Positions 18,701 to 25,863 are shown, numbered from the stretch's first letter. The stretch is 64,000 nt of DNA from Frankia sp. R82 (GCF_023716925.1 NZ_JAMQQG010000009.1:1-64000), one strand, 5' to 3'. Program-made: numbers and translations. Notes: generated by a model not told the origin, from the sequence alone.

Positions 18701-18813
18701 ACCAGGTAGCCGTCCCGGTCCGTCGGCACGACACTGCGGACCAGCCATTCCTCGTCCCGGATGAGTACGCGTGCGCCAGGGGCGTAGGGCGTCGGGGACG
18801 GCGCTGTGACCAC
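15736..18813 (-). CDS. SNF2-family helicase/translocase (DrmD-like)
   Basis: A 1025-residue SF2 protein of the RapA/SNF2 type. Walker A is VVGLGKT (about residue 140), motif II is DESH in VVIDESHNL, motif III is ILASATPHNG, and the C-terminal lobe has LFTSDVASEGVNL and motif VI QRNGRIDRYGQ. A long acidic linker (about residues 690-720) separates the helicase from the C-terminal part. A SNF2 helicase next to an N6-adenine methylase and a DUF1998 helicase is the class 1 DISARM signature (DrmD, DrmMI, DrmA/B). The GTG start at 18813 gives MVTAPSPTPYAPG; an AAAGAGA stretch lies upstream. Its stop overlaps the methylase ATG by 4 bp. Confidence 0.87.
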   Translation of the reverse strand: MVTAPSPTPYAPGARVLIRDEEWLVRSVVPTDRDGYLVKVTGASEFVRGLDASFFTGLDEVHALLPEETELVHDGSAQFRRSRLYLEAVLRRTPLPRSERRLALTDTFLLDSLDYQLRPAAMALSGLEPRVLVADVVGLGKTLEIGLLLGELIRRGRGEKLLVVTPQHVLEQFQHELWTRFSIPLVRLDAVGIERIQREIPAGRNPFTYFKRVIVSVDTLKNVGMYGHHLEDIRWDAVVIDESHNLIGANSLRNRLARTLAAQTDALILASATPHNGNKRSFGELIRMLDPVAIANLKTYQRSDIEHLYIRRTKMSSEVRDKVTDVWADRGPSERLICAAGPVEERVFAELTAHWVQAPGEATDPAPTAPGSPGARRGGRQQLFPYTLVKAFLSSHHALLESIDHRLRSSTLANSENQTEERARLERLQELAAAMSDDDASKLRHLLAQLRAAGVGPDSPTRVVIFSERLTTLRWLARVVPALLDLPVAKQPGGQRGASFDQAFNNPANRGAARILYSDLSVADQQRIVEEFSLTQASVRLLFTSDVASEGVNLHRACHQLIHYDVPWSLIRIEQRNGRIDRYGQRQQPRFGALLLTSAIPRSLDDRAVAARLLAAEEEAYRTLGTAEAVTGEYLADREERRLLQDLLAGRTVDQSLAASAARRSTSGAPSASASADALELDDEPDDAAEADETVEADDPLGLEDDPDLDAHAADPTPQRFSPPRLFHDVAAFVDEALSEVYDGRADTTVSLTLGFAAARGTGGRERATYFALTAPEDLEARLTDLPRSYLSRLRDQQGQLRLQLTVDRQEAEASLAASRAGKETLWPEKGFLTDIHPVVDWLVDKVLVRLDRQQAPVLTVPVDEPTFLVQGVYCNAFGQPTVVEWMALAGLPGPASFRPMHEALAAAGVGPGMTNIQAALDLAPLQALVPAAVAAARAHLERQRVDWDEHIAEPLRAYLTRLDTWVTRSLPGSTDQAVAALTKRARFVRETENRQRELVERLHTIGEPMLRVLAVLAPTPGGAR

Positions 18814-18890
18814 GGACTGTCTCTTTTCGGATGGGAGGATTCGAGACGAGGGCGAGCAGGGCGTTGGTGCGGCCTGGGTCGGGCGCGCGG

Positions 18891-20132
18891 TCAGAGCGGG
18901 GCGTTGCGGGCATAGGCGGCCCGAAGCTCATTGGCGAGCCAGCCGACGTTGAGCGGCCGCGACCCGCGAGGCCGTGACAAGGGGGTCGGTCCCCTGCCGC
19001 CGGCGGCCGCGCCCACAGGCGGCACCGACGCGGGCGGCACCAACGCGGGCGGTGGAACGTCCGGCGGACTGATGATCACTGTCTGATCCGGTTCCGGTTC
19101 GGGCTCCGGTGGTTCTGGCTCGTGCTGTTCCGGCTCGTGTGTGGCCGGTTCACGTGCTTCGCCGATCGCGACCGGGGGAGCGGTGCCCTCGTCTGGGGCC
19201 GGCGAAGCCTCTGCCGCAAGTTCGGCGGCGATCTCGGGCGGCAACGCGTCGTGGTTCGGCGCCATGTAGGTGCGTTCTTCGAGGAGACGGCGCATCTCGT
19301 GCATCGGTCCGGCGGTCTCGGCGACGGCGACCAGGCGCTGCTGGACCTCCAGCACACCCGGGCGGGCGCCCGGGTCGAGCGCGACCATCGTGGCGATCAG
19401 CTCGGTCAGTTGGTCCGGAACACCTGCCAGGTCGGGTGCGGTCCGATCGTCGACGATCGCCGCGAGCAGCGCAGCTGCGGTCAACGCCGGGTACAGCGTG
19501 TGCCCGGTGGACGCGTAGACGAGCGTTGCGCCCAGCGCGTAGATGTCCGTTGCCGGGGTGAGCTGCCGGCTGCCACTTGCCTGCTCCGGCGGCAGATAGG
19601 CCGGGGTGCCGACGATGAACCCGCTGGCGGTCAGGTGCCCGGCCTGACCTTCCAGCACCGCGAGGCCGAAATCAATGACCTTCGGGCCGTCCGGGCCAAG
19701 AATGATGTTCTGAGGCTTAAGATCGCGGTGCAGGAGACGCGCATGGTGGAGCTTGGCGAGCGCGTCGGTCAATGTCACTCCGAGTGTGGCGGTTGCCGCC
19801 GCGTCCAGGGGGCCCTCGGCCTCGACATGTTGACGCAGCGTGCGGCCCGGGACGTATTCGAAGGCCAGCCAAGGCGGGTCCGTCTCCACCGCTGCCGCCT
19901 CGAACCGGGTGTTACGCGATCCGTGCACGAACTGCAGTGCGTCGATCTCCTCGGCGAACCGCTGGCGGATGTCGTCGCCCTCCAGCAGTTCCGGCCTGAT
20001 CATCTTGAGCGCGACCCGCTCCCCGGTGGGGGACTGCGCGAGGTACACCCGCCCCATGCCGCCTGTTCCCAGGCGCGCCACCAGCCGGTAGCCGCCGACG
20101 GTTGCAGGGTCGGACGGCACAAGTGGTTCCAA
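18891..20132 (-). CDS. Cytosolic Ser/Thr protein kinase, first gene of the defence operon
   Basis: Hanks-type kinase with glycine loop GTGGMGRVYLA, ATP-binding lysine in VALKMI, catalytic loop HRDLKPQNI, DFG in VIDFGLA, and GTPAYLPPEQ for the P+1/APE region, so the active site is complete. The C-terminal 130 residues are Glu/Pro-rich and end in a short conserved-looking segment (LNVGWLANELRAAYAR). No membrane segment is seen. A TTG start at 20132 is preferred: GAGGGGG lies 8 nt upstream and the protein then starts EPLVPSDPATVGGYRL as in similar kinases; an ATG at 20195 would add 21 unusual residues. It ends 77 bp before the SNF2 gene on the same strand, so co-transcription is likely. It may control the system by phosphorylation, as PglW is thought to do in Pgl/BREX-2. 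Confidence 0.8.
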   Translation of the reverse strand: MEPLVPSDPATVGGYRLVARLGTGGMGRVYLAQSPTGERVALKMIRPELLEGDDIRQRFAEEIDALQFVHGSRNTRFEAAAVETDPPWLAFEYVPGRTLRQHVEAEGPLDAAATATLGVTLTDALAKLHHARLLHRDLKPQNIILGPDGPKVIDFGLAVLEGQAGHLTASGFIVGTPAYLPPEQASGSRQLTPATDIYALGATLVYASTGHTLYPALTAAALLAAIVDDRTAPDLAGVPDQLTELIATMVALDPGARPGVLEVQQRLVAVAETAGPMHEMRRLLEERTYMAPNHDALPPEIAAELAAEASPAPDEGTAPPVAIGEAREPATHEPEQHEPEPPEPEPEPDQTVIISPPDVPPPALVPPASVPPVGAAAGGRGPTPLSRPRGSRPLNVGWLANELRAAYARNAPL

Positions 20133-20414
20133 CAGCGAATCCCCCTCGCCGATCGCGCGACTACTCGTGCACGTAAGCGCACAATAGTTACACATCGCAT
20201 AGGGTTGATCGCTTTAGGGGTATCTCATTGGGGAAAGTTGATGGTTGCGGGTGCTCTGCCCGCCCCCGCCTGGATGTGGTCGCGCCCGCCGCGCTGCTGA
20301 CGAGGCTCCCGCGGCGATCATCCTGGCGATGGCGCCGCACCGGTGTATCCCACGTGCGGCGAACGGGTAGCAGTGAGATCATTACCGGCAGTCCCTGCGA
20401 TCTGGAGGATCATC
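20133..20414. promoter_or_regulatory. Divergent promoter region between kinase operon and 20415 gene
   Basis: This 282-bp gap separates divergently transcribed genes and must hold the start of the defence operon. It includes an AT-rich patch at about 20180-20225 (CACAATAGTTACACATCGC and TATCTCATTGGGG). No clear -35/-10 pair or operator palindrome could be assigned by eye. Confidence 0.4.
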
Positions 20415-20954
20415 GTGTCCCACGCGCCGAGCGGCTCTGACCCCGATCGCCGCGCCAACCCTGATCAGGACGCGGTGTCCGAGCCCGCCGCGGCGCCGGC
20501 GACGGGCCCGGGCAGCTCGGCCGCCGAGCCCCGGCCGGACGGTTCCGCGGAACCGTCGGAGTCTGCTCCGCCTGCCGCCGAGGCAGCGGACCGTCAAGAA
20601 GACGCGACCACAGCGCCGAGAAAACCGTTGCGCCCGGTCGACTGGGACGGCTCCTTCACCCGCACCTGGGCCTCCCGCGACGCCAACGCGGTGACCGACC
20701 GTCTCGCAGATGAGTTCGAGGATGAGTTGGCTCAGCAGCAGGCAGACCGGTTGTCGCGGAAGTATCGCGACGAGGCGAATGCCCGAGCGGATGCGCGGCA
20801 GCGTGTGGAGCTTGACCGGTTGTTGGAGCAGCCCGCGGGCGATGATGCACGGCCGAGCCTGTTTGACCGGCTGGAAAATTTCGGTCGGGTCTGGGACGAC
20901 GAAGATCGGGGTTCCCCGGATGCTGGCTCCGGGGATTCCGCCGGACCCCGCTGA
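20415..20954 (+). CDS. Hypothetical acidic, Ala/Pro-rich protein
   Basis: A 179-residue protein from a GTG start with GGAGG 5 nt upstream (TGGAGGATCATCGTG). The N-terminal 75 residues are low-complexity Ala/Pro/Glu and probably disordered. The C-terminal half is charged and likely helical (RLADEFEDELAQQQADRLSRK) and ends RLENFGRVWDDEDRG. No domain is recognised, and no signal peptide or membrane segment is seen. It is divergent from the kinase and convergent with the TIR-NLR gene (38 bp between the stops). Function unknown; position inside the island suggests, but does not show, a link with defence. Confidence 0.6.
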   Translation: MSHAPSGSDPDRRANPDQDAVSEPAAAPATGPGSSAAEPRPDGSAEPSESAPPAAEAADRQEDATTAPRKPLRPVDWDGSFTRTWASRDANAVTDRLADEFEDELAQQQADRLSRKYRDEANARADARQRVELDRLLEQPAGDDARPSLFDRLENFGRVWDDEDRGSPDAGSGDSAGPR

Positions 20955-20992
20955 GGCTTGGTTCTGGCTGATGGTCGACGGTGCCACGCTGG

Positions 20993-23900
20993 TCAGGGAC
21001 CGGGGCGGGGGTATCTGATCTCGGGTGCGGCGGGTCGTTCTGCTGGTGCCGGCCGGTCTGGTGAAAACGGTCTGTCTGTCTGCGTCTGGTGCTGGGTGTC
21101 GGCGAGGCTGCGGCGGGCGCGAATGGTGTCCTGGTGGAAGGGACCGTGCTCGCGCATCGTGTCGGAAAGGGACGCGCGGTAGAGCGGCGCCGCGTCACCA
21201 TGCCGGCCGGCCTGCCGGTAGGTGTCGGCGAGGCTGGTTCGGCTTTCGCGGGTGTCAGGGTGAGCGGGGCCGAGAAACTCGCGGCGGGTGTCGAGGACGC
21301 GTTCGTGCAGCGTGACGGCCTGGGACAACCGGCCGGTCTGGCGGCATACCTCGGCGAGGTCGGTGGCGGTACGCAGAGTGCGTTCACCGGCGACGCCGTC
21401 GGTGCGCAGGCGGGCGGTGAGCTGCCGTTCGAGGTGGTGGTGTGCGCCTTCGGGGTGGCCTTGGTCGCGGTAGTGAGCGGCAAGGTCGTCGCGAGCGCCG
21501 ATGGTGCGTACGTGGGTCGCGCCCAGGACGCGTTCGTGCCGATCGAGGATGCGTTCCAGGTGCGGGGTGGCATCTGCCGGTCGTCCGACGGCGGAGTATG
21601 TCGAGGCCAGCAGCTCGCGGCCACGGACCGTGGCGGGATGATCGGCGCCGAGGGTGCGTTCGCGTCCGGCAGTGGCCCGGTCAAGTAAGGGGATGGCTTG
21701 CTCCGGCTGTCCGTTGTCCAGATGGACACGTCCCAGGGCGTCGGCGCTGTTGAGGGTCTTGCGGTGGTCGGGGCCGAGGATGCGTTCGCGGTTGGTGAGG
21801 GCGTGGTCGAGTTCGCGGGTGGCGTCGTCGGTGCGTCCGGCCTGGTGGTAGGTGATGCCGAGGCGGTGGTGGCTGGTGAGGGTGTCGGGGTGGTCGGGGC
21901 CGAGGGTGCGTTCGCGGGCGGCCAGGGTGGGTTCGGCGTGGGCGAGGGCGTCGTGGGTGGCGCCGGCGCGTTGGTAGGTGGTGGCGAGTTGGTAGCGGGT
22001 GGTGAGGGTGTCGGGGTGGTCGGGGCCGAGGATGCGTTCGCGGGCGAGCAGGGTGGGGCGTAGGAGGCGGGTGGCGTCGTCGGGGTGGCCGGTGTCGTCG
22101 AGGAGGGTGGCGAGGTTGTGGCGGCTGTCGAGGGTGGCCGGGTGGTCGGGGCCGAGGGTGCGTTGGCGGTCGGCGAGGGTGTCGGTGAACAGCTGGCGGG
22201 CGTGGTCGAGGTGGCCGGCGTGCTGGTAGGTGCGGGCGAGGGTGTCGCGGCTGGTGAGGGTGTCGGGGTGGTGGGGGCCGAGGGTGCGTTCGCGGTCGGC
22301 GGCGTTGCGTTCGGCCAGTGGGCCGGCGATGTTGAGGTGGTCGGCGTTGAGGGCGGCGCGGATGTGGGTGTCGCGGGCGGTGAGGGTGTCGGGGTGGTGG
22401 GGGCCGAGCAGGCGTTGCTGGGCGTCCACAGCGCGGGCGGCGAGGGGTTCGGCCTGCTGGGGGTGGCCGTGTTCGGTGAGGTAGGCGGCGGTGTGTTCGG
22501 CGAGCCAGGCGGTGTGGGGGGTGTCGGTGGCCGGTGCGGTGGCGTCCAGGGTGGCCAGGGTGTGGGGGAGCAGTTCGCGCCAGGCGGGCCAGGTGTCCGG
22601 GTTGGCGGTGGGGTTTTCGGGCAGGGCGGCGTGGAGCATGCGGGCGAGGCCGTCGCGCAGTTCGGCGGCCTGGTCGGGGGCGGTGTGGGCGCGGGCTGCG
22701 GAGCGGACCAGGGCGTGCATGGTGATGGCGGCGCCGTCGCGGTGGGCGAGTCCGGCGCGTTCGAGAGCGGCGGTGGTTGCGGCCAGGTCAAAGGGGTCGC
22801 TGGCGGCGGCCCGCAGTCGCGGGTCGGGGATGGTCTGCTGGTCGGCGGTCAGCACCCGCAGCGGGAAGCGGGTGGTGTCGCCGTGGGCGGCCAGGCGCAG
22901 CAGCGTGCCAGCGGCGGGATGTTCGGCGTCCAGGCGTTGGATCGTCGCGTCCCACAGGGTCGCCGTGGTCACCTCCGGCCGTCCCGGCACCGGATGATCG
23001 CCGAGGGTGGCCAGCAGGCTCTGGCTGGACGGCAGGCGTCCTGGCCCGTCGGCGCCCTGCCGTAGGCCGGTGGGGCCGGCGGCGCGTTCGAGGCTGGCGG
23101 CGCGTTCGAGGCTGGTGCGCAGGCCGTCGGCGTCGCCGTGGGCGTCGATGATGCGCCGGGCGGCCTGCTCCAACGCCAGTGGATGATCGCCGAGGAGGTC
23201 GGCGATGCGGTCGGCGGTGATCCGGTCGATGGGTGGCTGGCCGCCGCGGCGCTGGTCGGCGGGTAACCGGTCGGCGGGTAACCGGTCGGCGAGCAGGGCG
23301 ATCGACTCGCCGCGGGTGAACGGTCCGAGGCTGAGGACCTGCCCGTTCCAGGGGCCGTCGAGCTGGCGCTGCCAGTCCCACGCCGACCCCCGTGAGGTCG
23401 CCAGCACCCGCCCGGCGCCTTCGGATGGACGCAGCCAGCCGGGCAGCCCGCCCGCGTCGGCGATGTCGTCGAGGACGAGCAGCCACCGTCCACCGGCCGC
23501 GTCCAGACGGCCCAGCACTGCGGCGGGTTCGGCGTGGGCCGGAAGCCCGAGGGCCGGGGCGAGCTCGCGGACCCGATCGGCGACGAGTTCGGGTCGTCCG
23601 GCGGGCACCCACCAGACGGCCTGGTAGTCCATCCGGTGCCGGCTGACGAACTCGGCGGCCAGGCTCGTCTTTCCGATCCCGGCGAGCCCGGTCACCGTGA
23701 CCATGCCCCCGTCGGCGAGCGCCGCCTCGACCCGTCCCAGCTCGCTCGCCCGTCCCACGAACCGGGCCGGCGCCCGCGGCACATCCCACACCGCGGGCAG
23801 GTCGGCCGGAAAAACCGGGGCGCTCGCTGCGCCGGGAAACCGCACCAGCCCGTCACCAACACCCGGGGCGACACCGACACCGGGGGCTTCGCCGGGGACG

Positions 23901-24346
23901 GGCGGCGCGTCGCGACCCAGCCGGGCCCGCACCGCCCCGATCAGCACCGCTTCCGCCGCCGACTCACCCCGGTTGACCAGGTCAATCGGTGCGATCTGCC
24001 CCAGCAGCCCCGGAATCGGCCGGTCCGTCACCCGCGCCACCAGCAGCGGTCGCTCGGCGGGCGACCCGCCGGCCACCGGCGGCGACCAGGCCGCCCCCCA
24101 CTGGGCGACCGCCTCCGGCGATTCCAGATAGCCCTCGGACACCACCGCGATCGTGCACCCGGCGCGCTGCATCACCCGGTCCAACCAGGCCACCTGATGC
24201 GTGCCCGGGACCAGATCCCAGACCTCGTTGACCACCCCGAGCCCGGCCCGCTCCAACGCCGCGGAGATCCACTCCGCCCACGGCCGGCCATCATCCGCAT
24301 ACGACACGAAACAGTCGACGGCGCCCCCTTCGCCCCCAACCGTCAC
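20993..24346 (-). CDS. TIR / NB-ARC / TPR protein (NLR-like immune receptor)
   Basis: A 1117-residue protein with three parts. Residues about 8-150 resemble a TIR domain (CFVSYADDGRPWAEWI, then TIAVVSEGYLESPEA). Residues about 190-480 are an NB-ARC/STAND NTPase with Walker A GLAGIGKTSLA and Walker B-like WLLVLDDIAD. From about 600 to the end run TPR repeats of 42 residues marked by LGPDHPDTL, typical of ligand-sensing NLR-like proteins. By analogy TIR-STAND proteins sense phage products, oligomerise and deplete NAD+. In the TIR part the residue that is usually the catalytic Glu appears to be Gln (AVAQW), so NADase activity is uncertain. The start is the ATG at 24346. It is a single-gene unit convergent with the small gene at 20415. 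Confidence 0.82.
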   Translation of the reverse strand: MTVGGEGGAVDCFVSYADDGRPWAEWISAALERAGLGVVNEVWDLVPGTHQVAWLDRVMQRAGCTIAVVSEGYLESPEAVAQWGAAWSPPVAGGSPAERPLLVARVTDRPIPGLLGQIAPIDLVNRGESAAEAVLIGAVRARLGRDAPPVPGEAPGVGVAPGVGDGLVRFPGAASAPVFPADLPAVWDVPRAPARFVGRASELGRVEAALADGGMVTVTGLAGIGKTSLAAEFVSRHRMDYQAVWWVPAGRPELVADRVRELAPALGLPAHAEPAAVLGRLDAAGGRWLLVLDDIADAGGLPGWLRPSEGAGRVLATSRGSAWDWQRQLDGPWNGQVLSLGPFTRGESIALLADRLPADRLPADQRRGGQPPIDRITADRIADLLGDHPLALEQAARRIIDAHGDADGLRTSLERAASLERAAGPTGLRQGADGPGRLPSSQSLLATLGDHPVPGRPEVTTATLWDATIQRLDAEHPAAGTLLRLAAHGDTTRFPLRVLTADQQTIPDPRLRAAASDPFDLAATTAALERAGLAHRDGAAITMHALVRSAARAHTAPDQAAELRDGLARMLHAALPENPTANPDTWPAWRELLPHTLATLDATAPATDTPHTAWLAEHTAAYLTEHGHPQQAEPLAARAVDAQQRLLGPHHPDTLTARDTHIRAALNADHLNIAGPLAERNAADRERTLGPHHPDTLTSRDTLARTYQHAGHLDHARQLFTDTLADRQRTLGPDHPATLDSRHNLATLLDDTGHPDDATRLLRPTLLARERILGPDHPDTLTTRYQLATTYQRAGATHDALAHAEPTLAARERTLGPDHPDTLTSHHRLGITYHQAGRTDDATRELDHALTNRERILGPDHRKTLNSADALGRVHLDNGQPEQAIPLLDRATAGRERTLGADHPATVRGRELLASTYSAVGRPADATPHLERILDRHERVLGATHVRTIGARDDLAAHYRDQGHPEGAHHHLERQLTARLRTDGVAGERTLRTATDLAEVCRQTGRLSQAVTLHERVLDTRREFLGPAHPDTRESRTSLADTYRQAGRHGDAAPLYRASLSDTMREHGPFHQDTIRARRSLADTQHQTQTDRPFSPDRPAPAERPAAPEIRYPRPGP
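21270..22480 (-). repeat. Tandem 126-bp DNA repeats encoding TPR units
   Basis: The TPR-coding part repeats at the DNA level with a 126-bp (42-codon) period. Motifs such as GGGGTGGTCGGGGCCGAG and GGTGCGTTCGCGG recur in successive units on the plus strand. Nucleotide similarity among the units suggests recent duplication or gene conversion, and unit number could change by recombination. Confidence 0.75.
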
Positions 24347-24705
24347 CCGAACAGCATGGCACGGTCACACAGCCGCAGGAGCGACTACTCTCACGGCCGC
24401 AGGAGGGCGCTCCCGGCCGGCGGCGGCGTCGCTGGCGAAGCGGATGTCGTATTCATGGCCGGTGGGCGGCGGCGCAGCGCGCTCTCCGCGTAGGCTGCAC
24501 TCAGGACTTCCACAGTGGTTGGGATGTCACCGGTTTGCGATCCGGCCCGGGGCACGCAGGGCTGACTCGGGTATGCCAGCCACCGCTCCGCGCTGCGGGA
24601 TCATCCGGCCGGGGCGATCCGGCTGTCATCAAGGTCGACAGTCGCCTTCCCGTCATCGCGGGAGTCAGCGACAGCCGCGCGCCGTGGATCTGCTTCCTTT
24701 TGGGT
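24347..24705. other. Intergenic region, no gene seen
   Basis: This 359-bp stretch lies between the start of the TIR-NLR gene and the stop of the small RHH gene. It should contain the TIR-NLR promoter. Open frames here lack coding character and no repeat or hairpin stands out. Confidence 0.4.
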
Positions 24706-24924
24706 TCACTCGGTATGGGTGGCGGGCCGGGGGACGTGGCCGGAGCCTGGTGGGGTCGTCCGGATATCGGCTTCGGAGGCGCCGGCGTCGCTGCGGCGGC
24801 GGGAGATCTCCGTGTCGATCAGGCGGATGAGCCAGGTGTTCATCGAGACGCCGTCGCTGGCCGCGTGCCGTCTGGTGGCCTCGCGCACCTCGTCCGGCAG
24901 GCGAAGGGTGATGGTCCGGATCAT
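24706..24924 (-). CDS. Ribbon-helix-helix (CopG/Arc-type) regulator, orphan antitoxin-like
   Basis: A 72-residue protein starting MIRTITLRLPDEVREATRRH. It has the RHH pattern of a short beta strand (TITLRLP) followed by two helices, with GVSMNTWLIRLIDTE in the second helix. The ATG at 24924 is chosen because a perfect inverted repeat lies just upstream (24934-24956), as expected for an autoregulator; a longer frame to 25002 would run through that operator. No toxin gene follows on the same strand, so it is an orphan antitoxin or a repressor. It resembles the antitoxin at 25577-25846 (shared GVSMNTW), so the two are probably paralogues. Confidence 0.75.
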   Translation of the reverse strand: MIRTITLRLPDEVREATRRHAASDGVSMNTWLIRLIDTEISRRRSDAGASEADIRTTPPGSGHVPRPATHTE

Positions 24925-24933
24925 GACGGACAC

Positions 24934-24956
24934 GCTATCCGTGTTTGACGGATAGC
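24934..24956. promoter_or_regulatory. Perfect inverted repeat, candidate RHH operator
   Basis: GCTATCCGT (24934-24942) and ACGGATAGC (24948-24956) form a perfect 9-bp inverted repeat with a 5-bp spacer, 9 bp upstream of the RHH start codon. Position and symmetry fit an autoregulatory operator bound by RHH dimers. It lies between the RHH gene and the divergent endonuclease remnant and could have controlled both. Confidence 0.6.
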
Positions 24957-24968
24957 AAGATCGCGAGT

Positions 24969-25262
24969 ATGCGCCTCGTTGTGGTCCGTTCACTTCCGTC
25001 AACCCGGGGGGCGGGCGCCGACGAGCAGGAACGGGTGCGGAAGAACAATGCGGCCGTCGACCGCTTCGCCGCCGCCTTCTGCCCCGGTGCGCCGGACGCT
25101 GTCGCCACCAACGCCGATCCGATTGTGGGCGGACTGTTCGTCATTCAGGCAAAGCGTTACAAAAACGTGGTGGGCGTTGAATCGATCCGCGCGCTCGCCG
25201 GCGTGATGGAGGATGGGCGTGCCACGAAGGGCATCATGATGGCCACGTCGTGGTATGGGACA
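24969..25262 (+). pseudogene. Truncated Mrr-type restriction endonuclease remnant
   Basis: From ATG 24969 the frame encodes about 98 residues, including GLFVIQAKRYKNVVGVESI and ALAGVMEDGRATKGI. This is the catalytic C-terminal half of Mrr_cat endonucleases: QAK is the nuclease core, and the usual N-terminal DNA-binding part and the first catalytic Asp region are missing. After MATSWYG the similarity stops and the frame continues only antisense to the toxin gene. The original gene was probably cut by the arrival or rearrangement of the toxin-antitoxin pair. Not expected to be active. Confidence 0.65.
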
Positions 25263-25268
25263 TCCCGG

Positions 25269-25580
25269 TCAACGCTCTGGCGTGGCGAGAATCTTGAAAA
25301 GCATGGTGTTGACGTTGGTGAGTGTCTGCGTGTCGACCCGGCTGACGCAGGTCTCGAGGGAGGTCTTCAGCACGAAGGTGACCAGGCCCAGGACCGCCCA
25401 CCTGCCGTCGCCGAGATCGACACAGAAGCCCTCGTCGGTGGCCTGCCTGGTAACCAGCGCGGCCAGCACGGTCGGTTCCTGGGGGATCTCGTTGTAGACC
25501 GTGGAGCTGAGGACCAGGACCTCCCGGGGGGCCGCCCGGGTGCGGGTGCTCCAGATCTCGCCGCGGCGCGGTGGTCTCAC
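25269..25580 (-). CDS. PemK/MazF-like toxin of a type II toxin-antitoxin pair
   Basis: A 103-residue protein from a GTG at 25580 that overlaps the antitoxin stop by 4 bp (GTGA). It begins MRPPRRGEIWSTRTR, the usual N-terminal strand of PemK/MazF/CcdB-fold toxins, and ends with a helix (TLTNVNTMLFKILATPER). Family members are sequence-specific mRNA or tRNA endoribonucleases, some acting on gyrase. The size is normal. The order antitoxin then toxin with a 4-bp overlap is standard. The RGEIW start and the partner gene carry the call; the middle is divergent. Confidence 0.72.
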   Translation of the reverse strand: MRPPRRGEIWSTRTRAAPREVLVLSSTVYNEIPQEPTVLAALVTRQATDEGFCVDLGDGRWAVLGLVTFVLKTSLETCVSRVDTQTLTNVNTMLFKILATPER

Positions 25581-25846
25581 GCGGCGGGGTTCGCCACGTT
25601 GGGGAGCCCGGCATCGGCGAGCGCCTGCTGGTTGGCCTCCCCGAAGGCCAGTGCCTCCTCGATGACGGCGGGATTCGCCGAGATCCAGGCGGCGTGCGCG
25701 GCACACCGGCGCCGCATGTCCTCGGCGTCGAGAAGCCCTTCGACCCAGGTGTTCATCGAGACGCCGTCGGCCTGCGCGTACCGCTTGACCGCCTCGTAGT
25801 CGTCATCGGAGAGCCGAAGCGTGAGCGTCCGTGGCATGCAGATCAT
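25577..25846 (-). CDS. Ribbon-helix-helix antitoxin
   Basis: An 89-residue protein: MICMPRTLTLRLSDDDYEAV with the RHH strand TLTLRL, then GVSMNTWVEGLLDAEDM. The C-terminal 40 residues, ending ALADAGLPNVANPAA, would wrap and neutralise the toxin. The start is ATG 25846 or ATG 25837; both lie within the inverted-repeat operator, so leaderless or very short-leader translation is possible. It is followed by the PemK-like toxin with a 4-bp overlap. RHH antitoxins of this kind normally repress their own operon. Confidence 0.75.
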   Translation of the reverse strand: MICMPRTLTLRLSDDDYEAVKRYAQADGVSMNTWVEGLLDAEDMRRRCAAHAAWISANPAVIEEALAFGEANQQALADAGLPNVANPAA

Positions 25847-25863
25847 GCTATCAAGATCTGCAT
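25836..25863. promoter_or_regulatory. Perfect inverted repeat at the antitoxin start, candidate operator
   Basis: ATGCAGATC (25836-25844) and GATCTGCAT (25855-25863) are a perfect 9-bp inverted repeat with a 10-bp spacer. It covers the antitoxin start codons and ends 11 bp from the stop of the winged-helix gene. Placement fits autoregulation by the RHH antitoxin. Its sequence differs completely from the operator of the paralogous RHH gene at 24934, suggesting diverged specificity. Confidence 0.6.

Noticed and set aside
21270-22480. Tandem DNA repeat as a CRISPR or satellite array
   Set aside because: The repeat is in frame and encodes 42-residue TPR units throughout.
20656-22791. Minus-strand 711-codon frame rich in Pro and Thr
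   Set aside because: It is another frame of the TPR-coding repeats of the TIR-NLR gene; the composition is an artefact of G+C-rich repeats.
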